8,670 bases of DNA from Chitinophagia bacterium (GCA_010027295.1 RGVM01000081.1:1-8670); one strand, 5' to 3'; positions 1 through 6,660 are shown, counted from the stretch's first letter. Numbers and translations are program-made. Notes: generated by a model from the letters alone, not told the origin.

Positions 1-357
1 CCACGTCGAGCATGCGGAGGGGTATGCGTGGCGAGGATGTTAGGCACCATTCCACCAGCTCCTCCGTCTCCGGACGCGGGATAAGCACCCGTTCGTCGAC
101 CTGCAGCCGCATCCCGGCAAACCAGGCCTCCCCGAGGACGTATTGGACCGGGCGCCAGCGCAGGAGTTCATCGCTGCAGCGGCACAACTCAGAGACCTGT
201 TGGTCGGAAAGGACATCTGCACCGTGCAGTAGGCGCTGCGTGCGGGCATGTCCCGTGACGGACTCCATCACCATGTCGGCGATGAGCGAGGCCTCCGCGG
301 GTCGTAGATCCCACGGAGGCGGTGCAACAGCTCCTGCCGGGCGGTGCGGATGTCCAT
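1..357 (-). CDS. prmC: Release factor glutamine methyltransferase PrmC, N-terminal part, apparent frameshift
   Basis: PrmC (HemK) uses S-adenosylmethionine to methylate the glutamine of the GGQ motif in release factors RF1 and RF2, in the cytoplasm. The start ATG at 357 lies 11 bp after the exbD stop and opens MDIRTARQELLHRLRGIYD, a typical PrmC N-terminus. That frame then hits a stop at 268-270. Homology resumes in another frame (AEASLIADMVMES...), which is open to the window edge and contains the family signatures PVQYVLGEAWFAG and ERVLIPRPETEELVEW. It ends at RMLDV, just before the SAM-binding glycine motif, so the catalytic domain with NPPY lies outside the window. Adding one base in the short C run at 295-296 (plus strand) would give the expected D-P-R-E-A-S junction. 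The family call is very secure; whether the gene is truly broken or this is a sequence error is open. The closeness to exbD suggests co-transcription. Confidence 0.88.
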
Positions 358-368
358 GTAGGGGAAAC

Positions 369-767
369 TCAGTTCTTGTCTACGGATAGGACCGTCCGGG
401 CACCGAGCTCCCGGGCGACGCGCATGACGGCAACGACCTCGTCGATAGGCACCGTCTTGTCGGCATTGATGACGACGGTAGGCACTTCGGTCTTCTCCTT
501 CTGTATGGCGGGCATGAGGGCCTCCCTGAGCTGCTCGACGGGAACTGGCGTCTGGCCTACGAAGAACTGGCGATTCTCATCTATGGAGACGACGACGTTC
601 TGCTTGGCCTTGGTGTCGCTCTTGGACTTTGGCTGTGATAGCTTGATGACGTTGGGGTTGGCCAGCGTTGAGACGATCAGAAAGAACATGAGGAGGATGA
701 AGAGGATGTCATTGAGGGCATCCGTGAAGACCTCCGTCTCACCGCGGGAACGCTTCCTGATCCTCAT
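369..767 (-). CDS. exbD: ExbD/TolR family biopolymer transport protein
   Basis: This 132-residue protein is the small partner of an ExbB-type proton channel that converts the proton gradient into work at the outer membrane. A short cytoplasmic N-terminus (RIRKRSRGETEV) precedes one membrane segment at about 21-37. Asp20, in the ALNDILFILLMFFL stretch, matches the proton-carrying aspartate of the family. The periplasmic part (40-132) ends in the typical ExbD fold signature VVINADKTVPIDEVVAVMRVARELG (read in two parts: VVINADKTVP, then IDEVVAVMRVARELG). Length is normal for the family. It starts 7 bp after the exbB stop and is followed 11 bp later by prmC, so all three are probably one transcript. 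No TonB-like energy transducer lies in the window, so the driven system (TonB, Tol or gliding related) cannot be stated. Confidence 0.93.
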   Translation of the reverse strand: MRIRKRSRGETEVFTDALNDILFILLMFFLIVSTLANPNVIKLSQPKSKSDTKAKQNVVVSIDENRQFFVGQTPVPVEQLREALMPAIQKEKTEVPTVVINADKTVPIDEVVAVMRVARELGARTVLSVDKN

Positions 768-774
768 TGGCTTG

Positions 775-1461
775 TCACTTGGTGGGTTCCTGCAGGATAT
801 CGAGGAAGTCGGCGGCGGCCACTTCCATCTTGTTGGCGGTACGGTCTATCTGCGTCTGCAGGTAGCTATGTCCCAGGAATGAGAGCAGACCAATGAAGAG
901 GCCCGTGATGGAGGTGACGAGCTTCACGTAGAGGCCGCCCGCGATGGTGTTGAGGACGAACTCTCCGGTCGTGTTGATGTCGAAGAAGAGCTGCATGAGG
1001 CCCGCCAGGGTACCGATGAATCCGAAGATGGGGGCTGCACGGGAGATGACGCTCAGCACGCTGAGGTTCCGCTCGAGGTTGTACATCTCGATGTTGGCGA
1101 CGTTCTCCATGCTGCGCTCGATGGCGTCGATGGGCTTGCCGATGCGCTGTATGCCCTTGTCGATCACGCGGGCCACCGGGTTATTGGTGTTGCGGGCGAT
1201 GCCACGGGCGGCGGCGATGTTGCCAGAGATGATGTGGTCGCGGATGATGGGCATGAAGTTGTCCTCAAGCCTGGCCGCCCTGCGGATGGCGATGTTCCTT
1301 TCGAAGAAGAAGAACAGAGCCGTCGCAAACAGTAGCGAGAGCGGAATCATGATCGGACCGCCCGACCGGAGGATGTCCCAAAGGTGGACCGCCTTGGGCG
1401 TCACTGGTGCCTGCGCGGCGCGCACCAGTGTGTCAGTCGCCTGAAGAAGCCATGCCGTCAT
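775..1461 (-). CDS. exbB: MotA/TolQ/ExbB family proton channel protein
   Basis: This 228-residue inner-membrane protein is the large subunit of the ExbB-ExbD proton channel. I chose the ATG at 1461 (MTAWLLQ); an upstream TTG at 1485 is also in frame but lies inside the likely -7 box. A short periplasmic N-terminus leads to a first membrane helix at about 37-53 (MIPLSLLFATALFFFF). The cytoplasmic loop at 60-130 is followed by two long helices at about 134-160 and 172-200. These carry the family core RAAPIFGFIGTLAGLMQLF and the LVTSITGLFIGLL segment, whose threonines (151, 183, 186) sit where pore threonines are found in ExbB/TolQ. Length and topology are normal. It is the first gene of an exbB-exbD-prmC run, 76 bp downstream of the SPFH gene. 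Confidence 0.93.
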   Translation of the reverse strand: MTAWLLQATDTLVRAAQAPVTPKAVHLWDILRSGGPIMIPLSLLFATALFFFFERNIAIRRAARLEDNFMPIIRDHIISGNIAAARGIARNTNNPVARVIDKGIQRIGKPIDAIERSMENVANIEMYNLERNLSVLSVISRAAPIFGFIGTLAGLMQLFFDINTTGEFVLNTIAGGLYVKLVTSITGLFIGLLSFLGHSYLQTQIDRTANKMEVAAADFLDILQEPTK

Positions 1462-1482
1462 GTTGCAATAGGTTTTCCCGTC

Positions 1483-1512
1483 CAAAGATGGACGAAAATT
1501 CCTTCATGGCAA
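1483..1512 (-). promoter_or_regulatory. Putative Bacteroidota promoter for exbB-exbD-prmC
   Basis: On the minus strand a TTG (1512-1510) is followed after exactly 19 bases by CATCTTTG (1490-1483). This differs by one base from the Bacteroidota -7 consensus TAnnTTTG, and the spacing lies in the usual 17-23 range for a -33 TTG. The exbB ATG lies 21 nt further on. The -7 box also lies within a short inverted repeat (CGTCC, 6 bases, GGACG at 1479-1494). Consensus fit is seen; use as a promoter is inferred. Confidence 0.42.
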
Positions 1513-1537
1513 GGGGAGCGCGCGTCTGTACCCGTCC

Positions 1538-2467
1538 TCAGGCCTCTTTTTGGCGATCCATTTGCAACAGCGCCATGATCTGCCGCATGGTCTTCTGCAT
1601 GTTCTCGCTGCTGCCGTCGAGGAAGATGACGTTGCCTTTGCCCGCCTCGGCGAAGTTCTTGACCGCCTCCGTCCACATGCTGAAGAGGATCACATTGGTG
1701 TCGAGGTTGGCCTGCTTGAGCTGTTCGGCGGCCTCCGTCATGCCCTTGGCGACTTCCTGGCGGAACAGCGCCACGCCCTGTCCGCGCAGCCTGGCGGCCT
1801 CCCGCTCGGCCTCAGCCGAGATCTTGATGGCGTTGCCCTCTGCCTCGGCGGCCTTGGTCTTGGTGATAAGGAGCGCCTGGCCCTCGTTCTCGGCGGCGGC
1901 CTTGAGGTTGTTGGAGGCCACGACGCGGCTCATGCTCTCGAGGATCTGCTGGTCGAACGTGATGTCGTTGATCTGCAGGTCGATGAGATGGTATCCCCAT
2001 TCTTCGAGCGACTGGTCGATCTCGTCTTTCACGAAAGCCACGATCTCGCGCCGCAGGCTGAGGATCTCGGACTGCCGCTTCGTGGCGACTAAGGCGCGGA
2101 TGGTGCCCTCGATGGTGCGGGTGAGCGCCTGCATCAGGTCGCGGTCGCTGATGAACTTGAAGGCGACCTTCTTGATGGTCTCCTCCCCGTCGTTCTGGAC
2201 GGCGTAGAGGAGCATGCTCTTGAAGTATACGTTGGCCTGGTCCTGGGTGACGGCCTGGAACTCGAGCTCCACTGAGCGGTTCTGGATGCTTACGGACCGG
2301 TAGACCTTTTCGATGACAGGCATCTTGAAGTTGAGGCCCGGCCTGAGCATGCGACGGTATTTGCCGAACATGGTGATGACATCGACATGTCCTTGCTTGA
2401 CGGTCACGAGGCTGGAATAGACGATCAAGAGCGCTACGAGTATCCAGATGATTGTGGCTATATCCAT
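1538..2467 (-). CDS. SPFH/Band 7 (stomatin/prohibitin-like) membrane protein
   Basis: This 309-residue protein belongs to the SPFH family, which forms large membrane-anchored assemblies linked to lipid microdomains and membrane protease control. An N-terminal membrane helix (about 4-22, IATIIWILVALLIVYSS) anchors it. The Band 7 domain follows at about 23-190, with the typical start VKQGHVDVITMFGKYRRMLRPG and the internal IEGTIRALVATKRQSEI stretch split across its middle. An alanine- and glutamate-rich coiled coil spans about 187-255 (AAENEGQALLITKTKAAEAE). The C-terminal tail (256-309) has no clear hydrophobic anchor. I chose the ATG at 2467; an in-frame TTG at 2485 is less likely. It lies between pepT and exbB on the same strand. 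A stomatin-like role fits, but the exact subfamily (HflC, HflK, stomatin, YbbK/QmcA) cannot be fixed by eye. Confidence 0.9.
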   Translation of the reverse strand: MDIATIIWILVALLIVYSSLVTVKQGHVDVITMFGKYRRMLRPGLNFKMPVIEKVYRSVSIQNRSVELEFQAVTQDQANVYFKSMLLYAVQNDGEETIKKVAFKFISDRDLMQALTRTIEGTIRALVATKRQSEILSLRREIVAFVKDEIDQSLEEWGYHLIDLQINDITFDQQILESMSRVVASNNLKAAAENEGQALLITKTKAAEAEGNAIKISAEAEREAARLRGQGVALFRQEVAKGMTEAAEQLKQANLDTNVILFSMWTEAVKNFAEAGKGNVIFLDGSSENMQKTMRQIMALLQMDRQKEA

Positions 2468-2482
2468 TGTGTAGATTTTGTA

Positions 2483-2503
2483 CAAATTACATTATTCCGG
2501 AAT
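2483..2503 (-). promoter_or_regulatory. Weak -7 box plus palindrome upstream of the SPFH gene
   Basis: On the minus strand TAATTTG (2489-2483) resembles the Bacteroidota -7 box with one base missing and lies 15 nt before the ATG of the SPFH gene. Just upstream is a perfect 10-base palindrome, ATTCCGGAAT (2494-2503), which could be an operator. No clear -33 TTG is seen. The 75-bp gap to pepT leaves room for a separate promoter. Confidence 0.25.
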
Positions 2504-2542
2504 GGTTACGCGACATGCGGAGAAACCTGCCGAGACGTGCGC

Positions 2543-3787
2543 TCAGGACACCCGCGCCCAAATGCCGGCCAGCTCCACAATCGTGTCAACCGCCTTGAGC
2601 ATGTCCTGCACACTGACGTACTCCTGCCGCGAATGGAAGGCCATCTCCCCGGTGAAGAGGTTGGGGCTGGGCAGCCCCATAAAGGAAAGGCGCGATCCGT
2701 CGGTGCCGCCCCTGACGGGATGCTTGCGCACAGTCATGCCGGCACGGCGGATGGCCTCCTCGGCCCTCGCTGTCACTTCAGGGTACCGGTCGAGCACCTC
2801 CTTCATGTTGCGGTATTGCTCTCTCCGGGTGATTACATAGGAGATTCCTTCCATGCCATACGCCACCTCCTGCATCAGCCTGGAGGCAAGTTCTTCATAG
2901 TGGTCGAGCCTTGCCGTCCGGAAATCGCGCAGGATGAGTTCGACGGTGGCGACTTCCGCTGTTCCGGATATATGTACAGGATGGAGGAAGCCCTCGAGGC
3001 CTTCCGTAGTCTCCGGGCTGAGGCCGGCCTTAGGGAGGGCTTCCACGAAGGCAGCGGCGGCCTTGATGGCGTTTACCATCTTCCCTTTCGCAAATCCGGG
3101 ATGTGCGCTCACACCCTGTATGACCAGTTCCAGCGAATCCGCGGAGAAGTTCTCGTCCTCGAGCGAACCCCTTTCACTGCCATCCAGCGTGTAACATGCC
3201 ACGGCCCCCAGGCGGACAAGATCCACCTTGTCGACGCCCCTTCCGATCTCCTCGTCGGGTGTAAATAGGATACGGATGGGCCCATGGACGATGTCGGTGC
3301 GCGACATCAGCAGCGCGGCGAACTCCATGATGACGGCGACGCCGGCCTTGTCATCAGCCCCCAACAGGGTTGTGCCCGAGGCCGTGATGATGTCGTCCCC
3401 GATACGTTCCAACAGGTAGGGATGGCCATCCGTGGTGATGACCTGTGAGGGGTCGTCGGGCAGTACGATGGGGCTCCCGTCCCATGCCCTGTGGAGGATG
3501 GGCTTTACTCCGGTACCGCTGCAGTCGGGCGAAGTGTCCACATGCGCGCAAAAACATATCGCCTGCACGGGCCTCTGCGAATTGGAGGGGATGGTGGCAT
3601 ACACGTATCCCCAATCGTCCATCGCTGCGTCCGTCACTCCCATGCCCTGCAACTCCTGCACGAGGAGCCGCGAGAGGTCCTTCTGCTTCTCGGTGGAGGG
3701 AAATGTCGCGCTTCTGGGGTCGCTCTGCGTGTCGATGCGGGCATAGCGCATGAATCGCTCGGCAATGGAAGGCATCGGGAGTCCCAT
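2543..3787 (-). CDS. pepT: Peptidase T (tripeptide aminopeptidase, M20B)
   Basis: PepT is a cytosolic di-zinc aminopeptidase that removes the N-terminal residue from tripeptides. All expected metal-site residues are visible. Counting from the upstream ATG at 3829 they are His96 and Asp98 in CAHVDTSPD, bridging Asp159 in LLGADDKAG, catalytic Glu193 and ligand Glu194 in FTPDEEIGRG, Asp216 in YTLDGSE, and His399 in EMAFHSRQEYVS. The dimerisation domain lies between about residues 220 and 340, and PVRGGTDGSRLSFMGLP is a family hallmark. Three starts are in frame: 3829 (428 aa), 3787 (414 aa) and 3775 (410 aa). E. coli PepT (about 408 aa) begins next to the ERF...DTQS motif, favouring 3787 or 3775. 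I used 3787 because a -7-like box lies 5 nt before it. It is the first gene of the minus-strand block. Confidence 0.95.
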   Translation of the reverse strand: MGLPMPSIAERFMRYARIDTQSDPRSATFPSTEKQKDLSRLLVQELQGMGVTDAAMDDWGYVYATIPSNSQRPVQAICFCAHVDTSPDCSGTGVKPILHRAWDGSPIVLPDDPSQVITTDGHPYLLERIGDDIITASGTTLLGADDKAGVAVIMEFAALLMSRTDIVHGPIRILFTPDEEIGRGVDKVDLVRLGAVACYTLDGSERGSLEDENFSADSLELVIQGVSAHPGFAKGKMVNAIKAAAAFVEALPKAGLSPETTEGLEGFLHPVHISGTAEVATVELILRDFRTARLDHYEELASRLMQEVAYGMEGISYVITRREQYRNMKEVLDRYPEVTARAEEAIRRAGMTVRKHPVRGGTDGSRLSFMGLPSPNLFTGEMAFHSRQEYVSVQDMLKAVDTIVELAGIWARVS

Positions 3788-3792
3788 GACCG

Positions 3793-3799
3793 CAAGGTA
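3793..3799 (-). promoter_or_regulatory. Putative -7 box for pepT
   Basis: On the minus strand TACCTTG lies 5 nt before the ATG at 3787 (TACCTTGCGGTCATG). The same TACCTTGCG with the same 5-nt spacing precedes fmt. It is one T short of TAnnTTTG, and no -33 TTG is evident. If real, the message would be nearly leaderless and the ATG at 3829 could not be the start. Confidence 0.25.
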
Positions 3800-3874
3800 A
3801 TGGGCATTGGGGAAAATCGGGTCCGCCATGTCATCGAGACTTACTTTTCCCTATCTTCCAATGACAAAAAAAAG

Positions 3875-4420
3875 ATGAAGAAACTGATCGTCGGTGCCCT
3901 GGTGGGGGGGATCATCGCATTCGCCTGGCAAACGGCATCCCACACGTTCCTCGACCTGCACTACAAGGCCGAGAGCCATTCCCCGAAACAGGACACGGTC
4001 CTCGCATTCCTCAGCTCGATCGGGATGGAAGAGGGCAACTACATCCTGCCCCGGCTCCCCAGGGGGGCTTCCCAGGAGGAGATGGATGCCTTTGTGAAAC
4101 AACTGGACGGGAAGCCCTGGGCCACGATGAGCTATCGGAAGTCCTGGCACACGGACATGGGTTCCAACATCCTGCGCGGATTCCTGGTCACCGTCCTGAT
4201 GGCGGGCATGCTGACCTGGATACTGATGCGGATGGCCTCGCCGTCCTTTACCACGGTCTTGCTGACCTGTGTGTTCGCCGGACTGATCGGATACCTGACC
4301 TTCCCCTACGCGGCGCATGTCTGGTACAGGGTGGGCGACGCATGGGCCGACTTGGCGGATGCCGTCATGATGTGGGGGCTCTGTGGCGTCTGGCTCGGAT
4401 GGTGGGTCAGGAGAGGATGA
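3875..4420 (+). CDS. Uncharacterised small integral membrane protein
   Basis: I do not recognise a named family. The 181-residue protein has a hydrophobic N-terminal segment (about 3-20, LIVGALVGGIIAFAWQTASH), a soluble region at 21-97, and three further likely membrane helices at about 98-118, 124-143 and 158-178, ending WWVRRG. A glycine-rich first helix with an embedded tryptophan and a loop rich in His and Trp recall small hypothetical proteins common in Bacteroidota, but no catalytic motif is visible. The ATG at 3875 is the natural start: the in-frame open stretch upstream overlaps pepT on the other strand and is a shadow. It is divergent from pepT and convergent with slyD, so it is probably transcribed alone. 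TACTTTTC at 3842-3849 is a possible -7 box. Confidence 0.78.
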   Translation: MKKLIVGALVGGIIAFAWQTASHTFLDLHYKAESHSPKQDTVLAFLSSIGMEEGNYILPRLPRGASQEEMDAFVKQLDGKPWATMSYRKSWHTDMGSNILRGFLVTVLMAGMLTWILMRMASPSFTTVLLTCVFAGLIGYLTFPYAAHVWYRVGDAWADLADAVMMWGLCGVWLGWWVRRG

Positions 4421-4469
4421 TAACGTAGAGGTCTATCCTCACAGACCATACCCGGGAACAGCCGTTTCA

Positions 4470-4495
4470 GGCATGGGAATGCCACAAGGTGTGGC
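4470..4495. terminator. Putative bidirectional hairpin between convergent genes
   Basis: The 92-bp gap between the convergent membrane protein gene and slyD contains GCCACA-AGG-TGTGGC (4481-4495), a perfect 6-bp stem with a 3-base loop. It overlaps an alternative 5-bp hairpin, GGCAT-GGGA-ATGCC (4470-4483), so the two are mutually exclusive. There is no T tract on either side. Placement suggests transcription termination for both genes, but this is inference. Confidence 0.35.
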
Positions 4496-4512
4496 GGACA
4501 CGACTCATGCGA

Positions 4513-4965
4513 TCAGGGCATGATGATCCGTGAGCCGCCCCCGAGGTTCTCCACGAGTTCCACCTCGAAGACGAGTTCCTCACCTGCCAGCATGTGGTTG
4601 GCATCCATGAGGATCACATCCGCCCTCACTTCCATGACGACGACTGGGACCGGCTGTCCGTACTGGTTGCGTAGGGTGAGCTGCATGCCCGGTTCCAGCT
4701 GCATGTCGGAGGGTACGTTCTCTGCCGGGAACTCGATGACCGCCTCTTCGTCGCGCTGGCCGTAGGCCTCATCCGGGGGTATCTGAAGGGTCTTCTTGTC
4801 GCCCACCTTCATGCCGACGACGCCCGCGTCGAAGCCCTTGATCATCTGGCCCGCGCCGATGGTGAACTCCAGCGGGTCACGGCCCTCGGAGGAATCGAAC
4901 TGAGTGCCGTCCAGCAGCCGGCCGGTGTAATGCACCCTGACCTTGTCGCCCGTTTTTGCTTCCAT
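4513..4965 (-). CDS. slyD: FKBP-type peptidyl-prolyl cis-trans isomerase, SlyD-like
   Basis: This 150-residue cytoplasmic protein isomerises proline peptide bonds and acts as a folding helper. The FKBP core is split by a chaperone 'insert in flap' domain, the SlyD arrangement. The first FKBP part is at 1-68 (VRVHYTGRLLDGTQFDSSEG, then GAGQMIKGFDAGVVGMKVGD and AYG at 67-69). The flap insert spans about 70-120. The core resumes with DANHMLAGEELVFEVELVE. The usual DxNHPLAG motif has Met in place of Pro. The tail is short (GGGSRIIMP) and lacks the His/Cys-rich metal-binding extension of E. coli SlyD, so a nickel role is not supported. I chose the ATG at 4965 (MEAKTGDK); the 89 extra in-frame codons upstream look unlike FKBP and run into the namZ 5' end. 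Confidence 0.92.
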   Translation of the reverse strand: MEAKTGDKVRVHYTGRLLDGTQFDSSEGRDPLEFTIGAGQMIKGFDAGVVGMKVGDKKTLQIPPDEAYGQRDEEAVIEFPAENVPSDMQLEPGMQLTLRNQYGQPVPVVVMEVRADVILMDANHMLAGEELVFEVELVENLGGGSRIIMP

Positions 4966-5094
4966 GTGGTTTTGTTTTACTTTCCCGTGACTATTCCTTC
5001 GGCGCCGTGGCCAGTTTCCGTCACAGTCCCCCACAGGGAGCATGACAAGGGACAGGATGCGGAAGCGATGAGAACGACGGTTATTCGATTTCTG

Positions 5095-5127
5095 CAAAGA
5101 TACCCTGAATGGTCGGTAACGGCCCAA
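5095..5127 (-). promoter_or_regulatory. Putative promoter for slyD
   Basis: On the minus strand TATCTTTG (5102-5095) is a perfect match to the Bacteroidota -7 consensus TAnnTTTG. A TTG lies 22 bases upstream (5127-5125), inside a run of Ts, within the accepted -33 spacing. Transcription from here would give slyD a leader of roughly 120 nt. The box sits only about 40 nt upstream of the namZ start, on the opposite strand, so the two divergent promoters share this stretch. I see no good plus-strand -7 box for namZ. Confidence 0.5.
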
Positions 5128-5140
5128 AAAAACAAAGGAC

Positions 5141-6370
5141 ATGATGCCCCCCCGGATCCTGGCGCTGGTGTTTGCGCTGACCGTTTCGCTTTTTGCCGCG
5201 GCCCAGTCACCCCGGCCGGCGGCCGACCGCATCGACGCCTACATCGGAGAGCTGCGTGGGAAGCGCATCGGCATCTTCGCCAATCACACATCGGTGCTCT
5301 CCGACGGCAGGCATATCGTGGACACGCTCCGGAGCCTCGGCGTCGACATCCGCGTCATCTTCGGCCCCGAACACGGTTTCCGAGGCACGGCCGATGCGGG
5401 CGACAAGGTGGGCAACTACGTGGACGAGCAGACGGGCATCCCCGTCGTGTCCCTATATGGTAGCAAGCGCCGACCCGGGGCGGAGGACCTGAAGGACGTG
5501 GACGTGATGGTCTTCGACATCCAGGACGTGGGCGTTCGCTACTACACCTATATCTCCTCCCTGGAGGAATACATGGAGTCGGCCTTCGAGCATGGCAGGA
5601 AGCTGGTACTGCTCGACAGGCCCAATCCAAACGGGCACTATGTGGACGGTCCCATCCTCGACCGTCGCTTCCGCTCCTTCGTGGGCATGCAGCCCGTCCC
5701 GGTGGTCTACGGAATGACCATCGGAGAGTACGCACGTATGCTGATAGGGGAGCGATGGCTGGCCCCGAAGGCCATGGCCGCCCACGACAGCCTCGTCCGT
5801 GCGGGCGCCCCCACCCTCATCGTGATACCTTGCGGGAACTACAGCCACGCCAGCACCTATCACCTTCCGGTCAAACCCTCCCCCAATCTGCCGGACATGG
5901 CATCGGTGTACTGGTACCCGTCGACCTGTTATTTCGAGGGGACCGTATTGAGCGAGGGACGCGGTACACCCACCCCCTTCCAGGTGTTCGGGCATCCCTC
6001 ACTGCCCTCGAACCTGTACACCTTCACCCCCGTCTCCATGCCAGGGGCCAGGGAACCCAAACTCAAGGGCCAGGCCTGTCATGGATGGGATCTCCGAGGC
6101 CGTCCGGAGGATATCCGACGGCAGACCGGGGGACGCATCCGACTGGAGTACCTGCTGGAGGCCTACCGGCTCTTCCCCGAGAAGGACAGGTTCTTCATCA
6201 TCCCCAAATCCGGGGATACGACGGCATCCTTCTTCAACAAGCTCGCAGGCAACGGCGAGCTGATGGCCCACCTGAAGGCGGGGCACTCCGAGAAGGAGAT
6301 CCGTCGCAGCTGGGAACCGGGCCTGAAGGCGTTCCGGCAGATCCGGAAGAAATACCTCCTCTATCCCTGA
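5141..6370 (+). CDS. namZ: Secreted exo-beta-N-acetylmuramidase NamZ (DUF1343, GH171)
   Basis: DUF1343 proteins include NamZ, which removes N-acetylmuramic acid from the non-reducing end of peptidoglycan fragments, a step in cell-wall recycling or scavenging. The 409-residue product begins with a signal peptide (ILALVFALTVSLFAAAQ), probably cut near residue 21-23, so it acts in the periplasm or outside. Visible family blocks are GKRIGIFANHTSVL (40-53), FGPEHGFRG (74-82, with Glu77 as the likely catalytic acid), VFDIQDVGVRYYTY (124-137), DRPNPNG (159-165), FEGTVLSEGRGTPTPFQ (265-281) and the C-terminal FNKLAGNG block (365-372). Length is as expected. ATG at 5141 or 5144 could start it. It is divergent from slyD and followed by a hairpin. 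No other wall-recycling gene (murQ, amgK, ampG) is in the window. Activity is inferred from family. Confidence 0.93.
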   Translation: MMPPRILALVFALTVSLFAAAQSPRPAADRIDAYIGELRGKRIGIFANHTSVLSDGRHIVDTLRSLGVDIRVIFGPEHGFRGTADAGDKVGNYVDEQTGIPVVSLYGSKRRPGAEDLKDVDVMVFDIQDVGVRYYTYISSLEEYMESAFEHGRKLVLLDRPNPNGHYVDGPILDRRFRSFVGMQPVPVVYGMTIGEYARMLIGERWLAPKAMAAHDSLVRAGAPTLIVIPCGNYSHASTYHLPVKPSPNLPDMASVYWYPSTCYFEGTVLSEGRGTPTPFQVFGHPSLPSNLYTFTPVSMPGAREPKLKGQACHGWDLRGRPEDIRRQTGGRIRLEYLLEAYRLFPEKDRFFIIPKSGDTTASFFNKLAGNGELMAHLKAGHSEKEIRRSWEPGLKAFRQIRKKYLLYP

Positions 6371-6390
6371 TCCGGTAACGGGATGCGTCA

Positions 6391-6408
6391 CTGACGATGG
6401 ATCGTCAG
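6391..6408 (+). terminator. Putative namZ terminator hairpin
   Basis: CTGACGAT-GG-ATCGTCAG is a perfect inverted repeat with 8-base arms, 20 nt after the namZ stop codon. As RNA it would fold with about 7 bp and a 4-nt loop. A second small hairpin, CAGCC-GGCCT-GGCTG (6418-6432), follows. There is no U tract. Its core 12-mer recurs downstream of fmt, which supports a shared 3' end role. Confidence 0.45.
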
Positions 6409-6660
6409 GCTGCGCACCAGCCGGCCTGGCTGTCAACGCTGAAATACACTTTCGGCCGTCCGACCACCGGGTTCGGGAAGGCGTTGACGTACTGTCCGCC
6501 GCCCAGGTCGTAGGCCGAGGACTTTGAATAGAACAGGAAGGGCTTCAACTCGGGTCCGGTGCAGCCATCCACGGTCACCCGCAGGGTATATCTGCCGAGC
6601 CGCTGAGGGCGGAGGCTAGGCATGTTTTTGCATTCGTCGCTTATGGGGCCCGGCATCCTG
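6405..6660 (-). pseudogene. Remnant of a surface protein C-terminus with truncated T9SS-like sorting domain
   Basis: Reading the minus strand, the last 80 or so codons before the stop at 6405-6407 give RLGRYTLRVTVDGCTGPE, then a linker, then GGGQYVNAFPNPVVGRPKVY. The first block resembles the final strand pair of an Ig-like repeat (G-x-Y-T-x-x-V-T-x-x-G-C-T). The second resembles the start of a type IX secretion (T9SS type A) sorting domain, where Y/F-PNP-V is the hallmark. The protein stops only about 20 residues after PNP, whereas a full domain needs roughly 70-80, and the missing part would overlap namZ. In-frame sequence further upstream (to 6878) does not look like a surface protein, and I saw no continuation in other frames. 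I read this as a decayed gene end; a chance resemblance is possible. Confidence 0.42.

Noticed and set aside
1479..1494. Short inverted repeat CGTCC/GGACG as a terminator of the SPFH gene
   Set aside because: Only a 5-bp stem with no T tract, and it overlaps a better-supported exbB promoter.
2387..3268. Long plus-strand open frame of 293 codons antisense to pepT and the SPFH gene
   Set aside because: It lies opposite two clearly recognised genes, has no family resemblance, and long antisense frames are expected in GC-rich DNA.
3491..3874. In-frame upstream extension of the small membrane protein gene
   Set aside because: It overlaps pepT on the other strand, reads as low-complexity shadow sequence, and the ATG at 3875 gives a natural N-terminal helix.
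4966..5232. 89-codon N-terminal extension of the SlyD-like protein
   Set aside because: The extension is basic and unlike FKBP, covers the probable slyD promoter and overlaps the namZ 5' end; FKBP homology begins at the ATG at 4965.
5453..5995. Minus-strand open frame of 180 codons inside namZ
   Set aside because: It is antisense to a strongly conserved family and shows no domain of its own.
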